From Candidatus Binataceae bacterium (GTDB taxonomy: Bacteria; Desulfobacterota; Binatia; Binatales; Binataceae), in NCBI GenBank assembly GCA_030038355.1, contig JASHPB010000084.1:1-40926 (forward strand): a DNA stretch of 40,926 nucleotides, in the 5' to 3' direction. Below are positions 1 to 8,187 of this stretch, piece by piece. Below the pieces are notes generated by a model that saw nothing but the letters and a program-made list of their open reading frames with translations, did no database searches and was not told the origin of the DNA. Positions within the stretch are counted from its first letter, which is position 1, and the number at the start of each line of letters is the position of its first letter. Both the position numbers and the translations under genes were made by a program.

Positions 1-561
1 CTGTCCGCCCTTTACCGCCGACAGATGCTTGCGCACGAGGTTCAGCTCGCGAATCGGCGCGCCCGCGCGCAGCAGCGCTTCGGTCATTGCAATCTTGTCC
101 GCGAGGGTTATGCCCTCGGCCGGTTTCGCGAACATAGCCGACGCGCCACCGCTCAGCGCGACGATCACAAGATCATCGCGGCGCGTCTCGGAAAGCAGCG
201 CAAGCGCAGCATTGGCGGCGGCTTCCGAACGCGTGTTGGGAATCGGGTGCGTACCGGGAACAAAGCGAATCTTCGAATGCGGCGCCGCTTCGACGAGGCT
301 CTCCGGTACCACGGCCAGCGCACTAACGAGTCGGTCACCGAGCTGCTGTTGCGCTTCCAGAGCCATCGCGCGGGCAGCCTTCCCGATCGCGAGCAGGAAA
401 ACGCGCGGTGCAGATGCGACCAGCGGGGGAATCGATTGCGTCGCGGGCGAACGCCCTTCCAAGGCGATGCGCACCAGCCGCGCAGGATCAACCGCCCCTA
501 TCGCGGCGCGGTAAATTTCGCTCAGCTGCTCTCGCGCGGTTTGATTTGAATCGTGAACCAC
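1..561 (-). CDS. Glycerate 2-kinase (DUF4147/MOFRL family), C-terminus cut by window edge
   Basis: The frame is open from a GTG at 561 to the left edge, giving about 187 N-terminal residues of a protein that normally has about 420-450. Diagnostic blocks are LLAIGKAARAMA near residue 55, the glycine loop ALSGGASAMF near residue 140, and ELNLVRKHLSAVKGG at the window edge. These match the glycerate-kinase/hydroxypyruvate-reductase-associated family that phosphorylates glycerate to 2-phosphoglycerate. The GTG is the only plausible start, because an in-frame stop lies at 577-579, which is also the rpiA stop. The gene follows rpiA by 15 bases on the same strand, so the two are probably cotranscribed. 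No strong Shine-Dalgarno sequence is visible, so coupling to rpiA translation is likely. The C-terminal MOFRL domain lies outside the window. Confidence 0.88.
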   Translation of the reverse strand, partial: MVHDSNQTAREQLSEIYRAAIGAVDPARLVRIALEGRSPATQSIPPLVASAPRVFLLAIGKAARAMALEAQQQLGDRLVSALAVVPESLVEAAPHSKIRFVPGTHPIPNTRSEAAANAALALLSETRRDDLVIVALSGGASAMFAKPAEGITLADKIAMTEALLRAGAPIRELNLVRKHLSAVKGGQ

Positions 562-576
562 CGGAGGTGCGGCGGA

Positions 577-1260
577 TCAGCGCCGCGGGCGCATCGTGCG
601 AATCGAGCCGTCGGCGCACGCCACCAGCACGGTAGTCGCCATCCCGAGGAATAGCCCGGTGCCGACGACACCTGGAATCGCGAGCAGTTCGCGATCGAGT
701 TTCGCTGGATTCGAGATTGGCTTGAGACCGCAGTCGAGGATGATGTTGCCGTTGTCGGTGATGTAGGGCTTGCCGTCGGCCTGGCGAACCTTGGGCTTGA
801 GGCCGAGTGCCGCGACTTTCCGTATCGTAAGCGGCTCGGAGAAGGGAACCACTTCGACCGGCAAGGTCCCTCGATGGCCCAGCCTCGGGACGATCTTCTC
901 CTCGCCGACCAGCACCACGAATTTTTTCGACGACGCGGCGACGATCTTCTCGCGCACCAGCGCTCCGCCATAGCCCTTGATCATGTTGAGTCGCGAGTCG
1001 ACCTCGTCGGCACCGTCGAAGTCAGTATCGAGCGCGCGCACCGAGCCGAGCTCGACTACCTCGATCCCGACCTCGCGGCCGAGGTTCGCACTTGCGTTGG
1101 AAGTCGCGACGCCTCGCACCTTGATTCCGCCCGCACCGAGCGCGCGGATGAATGCACTCGCGGCGTGTCCCGTGCCAAGGCCGAGTACCTGCCGAGGACG
1201 CACAAGTTTCAACGCGTGGCGGCCGAGCGCGGCGAGTTGTGCGGGCGTTGCGGCGGGCAT
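577..1260 (-). CDS. rpiA: Ribose-5-phosphate isomerase A
   Basis: The product has 227 residues, the normal RpiA length. It interconverts ribose 5-phosphate and ribulose 5-phosphate in the cytoplasmic non-oxidative pentose phosphate pathway. Visible motifs are the phosphate-binding GLGTGHAA (about residues 27-34), the catalytic DFDGADEVD (about 79-87), KGYGGALVREK (about 94-104, with the catalytic Glu and Lys of the family) and the C-terminal ITDNGN block. The usual KGGGGA loop reads KGYGGA here, a mild variation. The gene lies 40 bases downstream of folE and 15 bases upstream of the glycerate kinase, within a minus-strand run of core metabolic genes. The ATG at 1260 is the first start after a stop in this frame. 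Confidence 0.95.
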   Translation of the reverse strand: MPAATPAQLAALGRHALKLVRPRQVLGLGTGHAASAFIRALGAGGIKVRGVATSNASANLGREVGIEVVELGSVRALDTDFDGADEVDSRLNMIKGYGGALVREKIVAASSKKFVVLVGEEKIVPRLGHRGTLPVEVVPFSEPLTIRKVAALGLKPKVRQADGKPYITDNGNIILDCGLKPISNPAKLDRELLAIPGVVGTGLFLGMATTVLVACADGSIRTMRPRR

Positions 1261-1300
1261 CTCAGGCGGCCATCAGGATAGGGTTTGCGCTGACGAGCTG

Positions 1301-1921
1301 TCAGCGGCTTCGGCGTAACAGGTTGATGAACTCCTGGCGGGTCTCGATGTTGGTGCGGAACACGCCGAGCATCGCCGAGGTGGTAACAAAAGAATTCTGC
1401 TTTTCGATCCCGCGCATCCGCATGCACATGTGCTCGGCTTCGAGCACAACTGCGACGCCGAGCGGATCGATCTCGTCCATGATCGTCTGCGCGATCTGCG
1501 TCGTCATCCGTTCCTGCACCTGGAGCCGGCGCGCGTAGATATCGACCATCCGCGCAAGCTTCGAGAGTCCTACGATTTTACGATTCGGCAAGTACGCAAC
1601 GTGCGCCTTGCCCATGAATGGCAGCAGATGATGCTCGCAGAGCGCGTAGAAATCGAGGTCCTTGCAGAGGATCATCTCCTGGTACTCTTCCTCGCTGAAC
1701 AGCGCGCCGTTGATTGCGCGCTTCGGATCCTGCCGATAGCCGCTGGAGAAATACTCGAATGCACTCGCGACGCGTTCAGGCGTGCGTTTCAACCCCTCGC
1801 GGTCGGGATCTTCGCCCATGTAGCGGAGAATCGTGCGCACGGCCTCCTCGACCTTGGTCCGCTCGCGCGCCGCGCCGTTCACCTGGGAAGTTCGTTCGCC
1901 GTTGAGGTTGGTCCGACTCAT
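1301..1921 (-). CDS. folE: GTP cyclohydrolase I
   Basis: The product has 206 residues. It converts GTP to 7,8-dihydroneopterin triphosphate, the first step of tetrahydrofolate synthesis. The zinc ligands are visible as Cys95 and His98 in CEHHLLPF and Cys166 in [11 protein letters not shown]. The family core GKAHVAYLP / [18 protein letters not shown] follows. I prefer the start at 1921 over the ATG at 1942. The 1921 ATG overlaps the metF stop as ATGA, and AAGGAG lies 8 bases upstream, so folE is translationally coupled to metF. The pairing is sensible because metF also acts on folate. The first 20 or so residues are not conserved. Confidence 0.95.
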   Translation of the reverse strand: MSRTNLNGERTSQVNGAARERTKVEEAVRTILRYMGEDPDREGLKRTPERVASAFEYFSSGYRQDPKRAINGALFSEEEYQEMILCKDLDFYALCEHHLLPFMGKAHVAYLPNRKIVGLSKLARMVDIYARRLQVQERMTTQIAQTIMDEIDPLGVAVVLEAEHMCMRMRGIEKQNSFVTTSAMLGVFRTNIETRQEFINLLRRSR

Positions 1922-2817
1922 CGGAGGTTCTCCTTGCGCCACGCGCTGAAACTCAGCGCCAACTCGATCGCGAGCGAAGGTCCGCCGCCGCTCATGATGT
2001 TAAACGCGGCGACCTCGCCAGCCAACGACTGCATCAGGGCCAGATTCGCGGCCAGTGACTCGGCGCGAACCTCCGGCTCGGATTTGCCGGCGTAACGATC
2101 GAGCCCGGCGACGTTGCTAAGGTCCTTTACATTATCTTTCATGTAGGCCGCCATGGCCTCGCGCTTGATCGGCAGGATGCCGAGGACGGTCTTCAATCCG
2201 AGCGCGGTCGCGCGTTGGACAAAGCGAAGTGCGCTCTCACGCTCGAAGACGGGCTGCGTGATAACGAAGCGCGCGCCGGCCTTGGCTTTGCGCGCCAGCA
2301 GCTCGAACTCGCGCTCGAGGTTCTTGCGATTTGGATTCGCAACCGCTCCCGGACACAGATTGGGCAGCAGCTTGAGCGCCGGCTTGCCGTCGCCCGTGTC
2401 GCCGCGGTTTAAGTCCCCGATCATCTCGAGCAGGCCGAACGCGTCTAGGTCGTGGCTCACGACCACCGAGCCGTCGGCGCCGGGCGGTATCTTGTCGCCG
2501 CTGAGCGCAACCACGGCGTCGATCTTCGTTGCGGCGGCGCCCAGCAGATCGGACTTGAGCGCGAAGCGATTGCGGTCGCGGCACGAAACGTTGAGCACGA
2601 TCGCGAGACCGAGGCGCGACTTCACAATTGAGCCGAAGGCAAGACCCGACATCTTCACCTTGCCGAGTGAATTGTCGGTCAGGTTGATCGCGTCGACGTG
2701 GCCGATGAGCGTCGAAAGGCGCTTCAGCAGCAGCTCGGGATTAACCCCGCGCGGAGGGGAAACCTCGATCCAGAGTGCGGGACGATTGGCATTCAGGCTT
2801 TCGACGATGGTGGGCAA
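1918..2817 (-). CDS. metF: Methylenetetrahydrofolate reductase
   Basis: The product has 299 residues, the usual bacterial MetF size. It is a flavoprotein that reduces 5,10-methylene-THF to 5-methyl-THF for methionine synthesis. Family features are the N-terminal Glu in WIEVSPPRG (Glu18, the position of the catalytic Glu28 of the E. coli enzyme), the VSCRDRNR block, [11 protein letters not shown] with the flavin-contacting Asp, [10 protein letters not shown], and a C-terminal helix. The stop overlaps the folE start by four bases, and the homoserine-kinase-like gene ends 59 bases upstream. No separate activation domain is present, as expected for the short bacterial form. Confidence 0.93.
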   Translation of the reverse strand: MPTIVESLNANRPALWIEVSPPRGVNPELLLKRLSTLIGHVDAINLTDNSLGKVKMSGLAFGSIVKSRLGLAIVLNVSCRDRNRFALKSDLLGAAATKIDAVVALSGDKIPPGADGSVVVSHDLDAFGLLEMIGDLNRGDTGDGKPALKLLPNLCPGAVANPNRKNLEREFELLARKAKAGARFVITQPVFERESALRFVQRATALGLKTVLGILPIKREAMAAYMKDNVKDLSNVAGLDRYAGKSEPEVRAESLAANLALMQSLAGEVAAFNIMSGGGPSLAIELALSFSAWRKENLR

Positions 2818-2876
2818 GCTTGTTCTCCGCCACGGATGCGGACGCGAGGAGTTGGGCGAGTGGCCTCGCCTAGATT

Positions 2877-3911
2877 TCAGGCCTGGCGGCGTTCTGTCGC
2901 TTTGACCTTCTGGTACTTGCGGTAATCGTATCCTGTAGCCATCGCCATCAGTAGCGGTTCCATGCCGCCCTCGCGCTCGCGACGGAGCACGCGCAGGCGA
3001 TCGAAGAACTCGCGGAAATCCTTGTTGACGCGATTCCGGCCGTCAACCTGCTGCAGGAAGAAATCGTGCAGGCGCGTGACCGTGAAGCGCAGCGACGAGA
3101 ATCGCAACTCGTTGGGAAACGCGTCCCACTCGGCAAGTGAGAGCGTGCGCACCGATTCGTAGCCCGTGAGCAGATAGCGAAAGCGATCGAGCGAATACGC
3201 GCCATCGACGAAGCAGAGCGCGTTGACCGCCGTCGCGATATCGAAGATGAACTTGCCGCGGCAGGCGGCCTCGAAGTCGAGCATCGCGGTCAGCTTCTCG
3301 CCGCGAAACAGCAGGTTGTCGGCGAAAATGTCGCCGTGGATCACGCCCTTCGGCAGCTTTCCTTCGAGGTAGCGCGTCAGATACTCGATCTCGTCGTCGA
3401 GCGTGCGGCAAATCTTGCGGAAATAGTTCGGCAGCTTGCCGCGCACGGTCAGATAGAGGTCCGCAATCCGCTCGAAGCTGAAGCGGTTGTCGATACCCTT
3501 CTTGTACGCCTTGCCGATGACGTGGAGGTCGCCGAGCGCGCGCCCGATCGTCTCGAGCTGCGATGGGCGGAGCTTTTGCGCCGCGAGAATCCTGCCCTCG
3601 TGATACTTGAACAGCGAGACGCATTTGTTGCTGAAGTTGCGGTAAAAGCGGCCCATCCGATCCTGCATCGGATGCGGGCAAGGAAAGCTGTGCTTGCGCA
3701 GGAACGTGAGCAGGTCGATTTCGCGCTTCAGCTCGTTTTCGCTTTTGACCTCGTCGACGCGGAGCAAGAACTTGCCCTTGGCGGTTTCGAGCAGGTAGTT
3801 GCTGTTGACCGAGCCCTCGGCGATGCCGCTGGCGGTGCCGACGCGACCGAGGGCGTAGTCATCTGCCAGCTCCTTAAGGAAGGGTTTGCTTAGCTCCGTG
3901 TAAACAGCCAT
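2877..3911 (-). CDS. Homoserine kinase type II-like phosphotransferase (APH fold)
   Basis: The product has 344 residues from the ATG at 3911. I preferred this over the upstream start at 3962, because MAVYTELSKPFLKEL matches the N-terminus of ThrB-type kinases of the aminoglycoside-phosphotransferase fold. Visible motifs are GIAEGSVNSNYLLET (nucleotide loop), FLLRVDE (Lys/Arg region), the catalytic loop VIHGDIFADNLLF and the metal-binding AMLDFEAACRG. This order and spacing fit homoserine kinase type II, which makes O-phosphohomoserine for threonine synthesis. The same fold also includes choline and sugar-amine kinases, so the substrate is inferred. It is the first gene of the minus-strand metabolic run and diverges from the peroxiredoxin gene across a 160-base interval. 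Confidence 0.82.
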   Translation of the reverse strand: MAVYTELSKPFLKELADDYALGRVGTASGIAEGSVNSNYLLETAKGKFLLRVDEVKSENELKREIDLLTFLRKHSFPCPHPMQDRMGRFYRNFSNKCVSLFKYHEGRILAAQKLRPSQLETIGRALGDLHVIGKAYKKGIDNRFSFERIADLYLTVRGKLPNYFRKICRTLDDEIEYLTRYLEGKLPKGVIHGDIFADNLLFRGEKLTAMLDFEAACRGKFIFDIATAVNALCFVDGAYSLDRFRYLLTGYESVRTLSLAEWDAFPNELRFSSLRFTVTRLHDFFLQQVDGRNRVNKDFREFFDRLRVLRREREGGMEPLLMAMATGYDYRKYQKVKATERRQA

Positions 3912-4071
3912 GTAGGTGCAAAATCGAAATTCGCGCCGATCCCGGCGTGAGTCTAGAGCCAAGTGGATAGTTCGTCAACTAGGGTCCGGAAAACTTCCTA
4001 AACGATCGGTTTTTTCGTGCCCGTCCCAGCGCGATTGCGACAAACCACCGAGCGGGATAAGAAAATTGGCC

Positions 4072-4671
4072 ATGGCATCAAGCAAAAAACCGAGCAACAA
4101 GGCCGTCAAAAGGCCGCGTCATACAGTTCATGCCAAGCCTTCGAAAAAGGCCGTCGTAAAGAAACCGGCGTCGAAGCGAGCCGCGGCGGCTCCCTCAAAC
4201 GGCGCCTCGATGGAGGGTCGCAAGGCTCCTGCCTTCACCCTGCCCGATCGCGAGGGCAGCATGGTTTCTCTGTCCGAGCTGACCAGATCCGGCAACCTCG
4301 TGCTCTACTTCTATCCGAAGGATATGACACCCGGATGCACAACTGAGGCCTGCAGTTTCCGCGACAACTTGGGCGCGATTCGCGCGCTCGGCGCGCAAGT
4401 GGTCGGAATCAGCGGCGACTCCGAGGCGTCGCATCAGAAGTTCACCGACAAGTATGAGCTGAACTTCCCACTGCTCGCGGACAAGGACAACAAGATCGGA
4501 AAGGCCTACGGCGTTTACAAGATGAAGTCGCTCTATGGCCGCCAGTTCATGGGCATCGAGCGCACGACCTACGTGATCGACCGCGCAGGCGTCATCCGCA
4601 AAGTTTTTCCCAAGGTCAAGGTCAACGGCCACACCGACCAGGTCGTCGAGGCGCTGAAGGCGCTCGGCTGA
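4072..4671 (+). CDS. bcp: Thiol peroxidase of the Bcp/PrxQ family with a basic N-terminal tail
   Basis: The product has 199 residues from the ATG at 4072. The upstream frame to 3916 looks non-coding. Residues 50-199 are a normal Bcp peroxiredoxin that reduces hydroperoxides at the expense of thioredoxin. The peroxidatic Cys89 lies in MTPGCTTEACSF, and the resolving Cys94 is five residues on, the classic PrxQ arrangement. FPLLADKDNKIGKAYGV and ERTTYVID are further family blocks. Oddly, residues 1-45 form a low-complexity Lys/Ala/Pro tail with ten Lys and three Arg, resembling histone-H1-type or HU-extension tails. It has no hydrophobic stretch, so it is not a signal peptide. The tail could bind nucleic acid or polyanions; that is inference. 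The gene stands alone on the plus strand and converges with the next gene. Confidence 0.92.
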   Translation: MASSKKPSNKAVKRPRHTVHAKPSKKAVVKKPASKRAAAAPSNGASMEGRKAPAFTLPDREGSMVSLSELTRSGNLVLYFYPKDMTPGCTTEACSFRDNLGAIRALGAQVVGISGDSEASHQKFTDKYELNFPLLADKDNKIGKAYGVYKMKSLYGRQFMGIERTTYVIDRAGVIRKVFPKVKVNGHTDQVVEALKALG

Positions 4672-4681
4672 CGAGTTTTTG

Positions 4682-5608
4682 TTAGGATGGAGTCGCGTCG
4701 TTCGACGCGATCAGATTGTCGCGCAGGAAGGTGCGCAGTTCCGGCTCGACGCGTTTGCCGAGGTTGTCCGACGAGGTGGGGAAGTAGCAAGTCCAGACCT
4801 TGGCGCCGCGGGCGCGAAGCTCGTCGGCCAGCCGTGCAGCCTGCTTGACGGGAATCCTGCGGTCGCTCTCGCCGTGAAGAATCAGCACGCTCACCTGAAG
4901 ACGAGGCGGCAGATGCTCGATCACGCTGCGTGCCTGCAGCGCCCTCCTGCTCGGCCATACTTCGCGCAGGATCGCGAGCTTGGTGCGAAGCGGCGCCTCC
5001 GGCCAGAAATGCACCATGTCATAGGCGCCCGACTGGAGAATCAATGCCCGCGGGCGAGGGTCAGAATCCATCAGGAGTCCCGCGGCGACGGCACCGTTAC
5101 CGAGTCCCCAGACGGCGATTCGATTCGGATCGACGTCGGAACGCGCAGCCAGCAGATCGAGGCCGTGACGCGCCGCCACCACCGACGGTGGCCCGACGAA
5201 TCGGCTCGGCCCGGACGATTTCCCGAAGCCGGGGATATCGACGCAGGCGACCTGCATCCCCATCGCGGAGAAGCGCTCGCTCATCGAGACGCACTGCTCC
5301 ATCTTCTCGTCGCTGCCGTTGAGCACCAGCAGGCTCGGCAGCCGGCCCTGGTCGGAGCTCCGCGTGAGGTAGCCCTCGATATGAAACTGCTTGGGGCCGA
5401 GCGCAATATCGTAGTTAAACGACTGGACGTTGTTGTAGCGCGAGAGGATCGGATCGCGCGCGAAGCGGCAAGCCGAGAGAGTCGCGCTAAGAGCCGCGAC
5501 GAGCGCGAGCGCGATTAAGCTCCGCAGAACGCAAGCGCGAGGTGGTGGCAGAGGGTCGGAATCGGCAGTGACGCACCTATCCGCCATGGTGCCCAGGCCG
5601 TGGTTCAT
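4682..5608 (-). CDS. Lipoprotein with alpha/beta-hydrolase fold lacking the serine nucleophile
   Basis: About 308 residues. The start is uncertain: GTG 5617, ATG 5608 and ATG 5587 are all possible and none has a clear ribosome-binding site. A hydrophobic stretch ends in the lipobox LSATLSAC, so the protein is probably a lipid-anchored envelope protein. The remainder follows the alpha/beta-hydrolase order: SLLVLNGSDE (strand and oxyanion region), VACVDIPGFGKS, the nucleophile-elbow block IAVWGLGNGA, and the acid strand VLILHGESDRRIP. The elbow has Asn (about residue 170) where Ser is expected. The C-terminal strand TCYFPTSSDNLGKRVEP has no obvious catalytic His. FrsA-like relatives also lack a classical elbow Ser. 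I infer a non-hydrolytic or atypical enzyme. It is divergent from hisI. Confidence 0.78.
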   Translation of the reverse strand: MNHGLGTMADRCVTADSDPLPPPRACVLRSLIALALVAALSATLSACRFARDPILSRYNNVQSFNYDIALGPKQFHIEGYLTRSSDQGRLPSLLVLNGSDEKMEQCVSMSERFSAMGMQVACVDIPGFGKSSGPSRFVGPPSVVAARHGLDLLAARSDVDPNRIAVWGLGNGAVAAGLLMDSDPRPRALILQSGAYDMVHFWPEAPLRTKLAILREVWPSRRALQARSVIEHLPPRLQVSVLILHGESDRRIPVKQAARLADELRARGAKVWTCYFPTSSDNLGKRVEPELRTFLRDNLIASNDATPS

Positions 5609-5676
5609 GACCAGCACATACTACAGATAGTCGGGTTGATTTGGAAATCGCGTCCGACGCCGGTTCGGCGGCAGCA

Positions 5677-5705
5677 TTGAATCGAACCAACCTTTCGCAA
5701 ATACT
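5677..5705 (+). promoter_or_regulatory. Possible sigma70-type promoter for hisI-hisG
   Basis: TTGAAT (5677-5682) and AATACT (5700-5705) are separated by 17 bases and lie 43 bases upstream of the hisI ATG. Each box matches four of six consensus positions, so this is a weak prediction based on spacing and position. Confidence 0.3.
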
Positions 5706-5748
5706 CGTATGTTCACGCGGAGCGGGCTTTTGCTCGCATCAAGAAGCG

Positions 5749-6177
5749 ATGAAGAACCAGGCATCGGCAGTAATCGATTTCGACAAGGCGGGCGGCGTTA
5801 TTCCCGTGATTACGCAGGACTACGCGAGCCATCGCGTGCTGATGCTGGCGTACATGAATCGCGCGGCATTCGAAGAGACTGTCCGCACCGGTCACGCCTG
5901 CTACTTTTCACGCTCGCGCAATCGGCTTTGGCGCAAGGGCGAGGAATCCGGCAACTTCCAGCGCGTGCGCGAAATCCGCCTCGATTGCGACGAGGACACG
6001 CTGCTGCTGATCGTTGATCAGTGCGGCGACGGGGCAGCCTGCCACGTCGGCTACCTTTCGGATTTCTTCCGCAAGCTCGACGACGACGAATGGAAAGTTG
6101 TCGACCAGCGTATCGTCGATCCCGCCAAATACGGCCCCAGCTACGGGCATCATCCGGCCAAGAAACCGGCTGAATGA
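5749..6177 (+). CDS. hisI: Phosphoribosyl-AMP cyclohydrolase
   Basis: The product has 142 residues from the ATG at 5749. The longer TTG-initiated frame from 5641 adds an unrelated N-terminus. It opens the purine ring of phosphoribosyl-AMP in histidine synthesis. Characteristic blocks are MLAYMNRAAFEET, YFSRSRNRLWRKGEESG, the metal-binding LDCDEDTLLL (Cys and Asp ligands) and DQCGDGAACHVGY with the zinc-binding Cys residues. There is no HisE (phosphoribosyl-ATP pyrophosphatase) domain, so that activity must be encoded elsewhere. The stop overlaps the hisG start by four bases (ATGA), indicating translational coupling. Confidence 0.94.
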   Translation: MKNQASAVIDFDKAGGVIPVITQDYASHRVLMLAYMNRAAFEETVRTGHACYFSRSRNRLWRKGEESGNFQRVREIRLDCDEDTLLLIVDQCGDGAACHVGYLSDFFRKLDDDEWKVVDQRIVDPAKYGPSYGHHPAKKPAE

Positions 6178-7118
6178 GCGACACCGTAGGCAATTATCGA
6201 GGGGCAAAGAAAATGGCGGCCACCGAAAAGGTACTCAAATTCGGCATCCCGAAAGGGAGCCTCGAACAACAAACGCTCGACCTGATGCGCAAATCAGGAT
6301 GGCGCATCAACGTCGGCTCGCGCTCCTACATCCCGAGCGTCGACGACCCAAGCCTGAGTTGCCGAATCCTGCGGCCGCAGGAGATGCCGCGCTACATCGC
6401 CGACGGCGACCTCGACGCGGGAATCACAGGCAGCGACCAGATCGTCGAAAACGACGTCAAGCTGGTCGAGGTGCAGAGCTTCATGTACGCGAAGGTCTCG
6501 CTCCAGCCGACCAGGTGGGTGCTATGCGTCCGCGAGGCGTCGCCGGTGAAGCGGCTCGAGGACCTCGAAGGCAAGCGCATCTCCACCGAGATGGTTGCGT
6601 TCACGCGGCGCATCTTCGCCGAGCGAAAAGTTAAAGTAGATGTTGAATTTTCGTGGGGGGCGACTGAGGCCAAGGTCGCCGAAGGGATGGTGGACGCCGC
6701 CGTCGAAGTGACCGAGACCGGCTCTTCGCTTCGCGCCAACGGGCTCCGCATCGTCGAGGAGCTGTTGACCTCTACGCCAGTGCTCGTCGCCAATCCCGTG
6801 GCGTGGCAGGACGAATGGAAGCAGAACAAGATTCGGCAGATTGGCGTGCTGATGCGCGGCGCGCTCGACGCTGAGAGCCGTGTCGGCATGAAGCTCAACG
6901 TCACGCGCGAGAATCTGGATAAGGTAATCGCGCTACTCCCGTCGCTGACCGCGCCGACGATCTCGCGGCTCTACCCTGCCCCGCATCTGAAGGGTCAGGA
7001 ATGGCTCGCGGTCGAGACGATTATCGCCGAGCACACGGTGCGCGAGCTGTTCCCCAAGCTACTCGAAGCTGGCGCCGTCGGAATCGTCGAGTATCCGCTC
7101 AACAAGATTATCGGCTGA
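6174..7118 (+). CDS. hisG: ATP phosphoribosyltransferase, long (HisG-L) form
   Basis: The product has 314 residues and catalyses the first committed step of histidine synthesis, ATP + PRPP to phosphoribosyl-ATP. Family blocks are KFGIPKGSLEQQT at the N-terminus, DAGITGSDQIVEN, the PRPP-binding region VDAAVEVTETGSSLRANGL, and a C-terminal domain of about 80 residues ending in GIVEYPLNKIIG. That domain marks the histidine-inhibited long form, which needs no HisZ. The start at 6174 overlaps the hisI stop. An internal ATG at 6213 preceded by GAGGGG is an alternative and gives 301 residues. No other his genes are in the window, so the histidine genes are scattered in this genome. Confidence 0.94.
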   Translation: MSDTVGNYRGAKKMAATEKVLKFGIPKGSLEQQTLDLMRKSGWRINVGSRSYIPSVDDPSLSCRILRPQEMPRYIADGDLDAGITGSDQIVENDVKLVEVQSFMYAKVSLQPTRWVLCVREASPVKRLEDLEGKRISTEMVAFTRRIFAERKVKVDVEFSWGATEAKVAEGMVDAAVEVTETGSSLRANGLRIVEELLTSTPVLVANPVAWQDEWKQNKIRQIGVLMRGALDAESRVGMKLNVTRENLDKVIALLPSLTAPTISRLYPAPHLKGQEWLAVETIIAEHTVRELFPKLLEAGAVGIVEYPLNKIIG

Positions 7119-7195
7119 CTCGACTCCTTGTTAATGCATTGCGCGTTAACGCTGGACGCCGAGGCGATGCTTCGGCGCAGAGCGGCCGCCATCGG

Positions 7196-7648
7196 TCAGA
7201 CGCAGAGCCCTGCTCTGCCGCACGCGCGCGCGACCCATCCGAGCTCGAAGTATCGATTCGCCGCCGCGTCGCCAAGCGCGCCCGCAAGATGATATCGCCA
7301 CTCGCTCCAGTCGAGGCACGTCTGTCTAAGCGGGGGGCGCCGCCGTTGCAGTTCTTCGCCATCGATTTCGAGTTCGCCGAAGAATCCAGCGCCGGCCGGC
7401 GTCACGAGCCGTCCTGCGTCGCACGCGCTGAGGATTCGCTTCTTGCTCATCGCTTCCGTGATTGATACTCCGAGCACGCCCGCCATGTGCCCGTAGCAGG
7501 TGCGCGTAGCGAAGCGTTTTCGCAGCATCGTACTGAATCGAGCTCAGCACCGGCCGCGGCCGCGCGATGATCGACAAAGCCTCGAGCAGGCGCGCGAGTC
7601 CTCCGCGATGACTGCCGCGGCGCCGGAGATATCAGGATCGGTTTGCAT
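7196..7648 (-). pseudogene. Decayed ArsR-family transcriptional regulator
   Basis: The frame ending at 7196 encodes a C-terminal domain of the ArsR type: CYGHMAGVLGVSITEAM, then CLDWSEWRYHLAGALG and ELGWVAR. Just upstream, in another frame, GLARLLEALSIIARPRP is the segment that normally precedes it. The two frames would join if two bases of a GC run near 7500 were restored. Further upstream, from the ATG at 7648, TDPDISGAAAVIAEDSR resembles the N-terminal helix of such regulators. Between these pieces the roughly 70-80-residue winged-helix DNA-binding segment is missing. So the locus has an internal deletion plus a frameshift and cannot make a DNA-binding protein. The assignment rests on remembered family patterns. 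A sequencing error could explain the frameshift but not the deletion. Confidence 0.68.
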
Positions 7649-7739
7649 ACTTCGATGCATATCGAGTGTGCCGTGGTAGCACTCGATCGCGAGCTTGAAG
7701 GTGAGAAGGGAGATAACGTCACTGAAGGCAATTCAAGTA

Positions 7740-8153
7740 ATGAAACCCCACGCCGACCGGTTACCTGCCAGCAAGAGTTTCGCCGAGCGCACGCTCTACG
7801 ATGGCCGCGAACTCGCCGACATGGCTGGCCGTTCTGAGCGATCGGTGCGCAGAAGGCGGCAGAATCGCCTGTTTGCTCAAGCTCACGCCGCCGCCTGGCA
7901 AGTTGCTCCGCGCGATCGCGCTCGCCCGCTCAGATGAAAACCTCTTCCTGCCGGAGGGCGGCTACACCAACAAGGGCGGCGAGCTGATTTACTTCCCAGG
8001 AGATTAGATGCTCAACCCCGAGGGCCATCCGCGCGGCTTCTTCACTTCGGTCGATACCTTGCGCTCGTAGTCTGCCGCGGCGATTCGGACGAGATCCGCT
8101 AATTCGGCGTTGCCGATCTAATCCAGCCCGAGGTTTCGAGCGCCGCGAAGTAA
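7740..8153 (+). pseudogene. Decayed cupin-domain protein (ChrR-like cupin)
   Basis: Pieces of one small cupin lie in order but in different frames. The start at 7740 gives MKPHADRLPASKSFAERTLY, then DGRELADMAG. After a frameshift near 7830 comes EGGRIACLLKLTPPPGKLL, then FLPEGGYTNKGGELIYFPGD, ended by TAG at 8005-8007. The same frame continues as LNPEGHPRGFFTSVDT. After a second frameshift near 8065 it reads ALVVCRGDSDEIR, a TAA, and FGVADLIQPEVSSAAK to a final TAA at 8151-8153. Two in-frame stops and two frameshifts mean a dead gene. The family call (single-domain cupin) is from the EGGYTNKGGE...PGD...NPEGHPRG pattern. It is divergent from the ArsR remnant, suggesting a former regulator/target pair. 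Confidence 0.7.
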
Positions 8154-8187
8154 CGATCGTGCCGCAGTGAAATCATGGCCTGTCGCG

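Noticed and set aside
2153-2905. 250-codon plus-strand open frame opposite metF
   Set aside because: Shadow of metF; Ser/Arg-rich without any domain.
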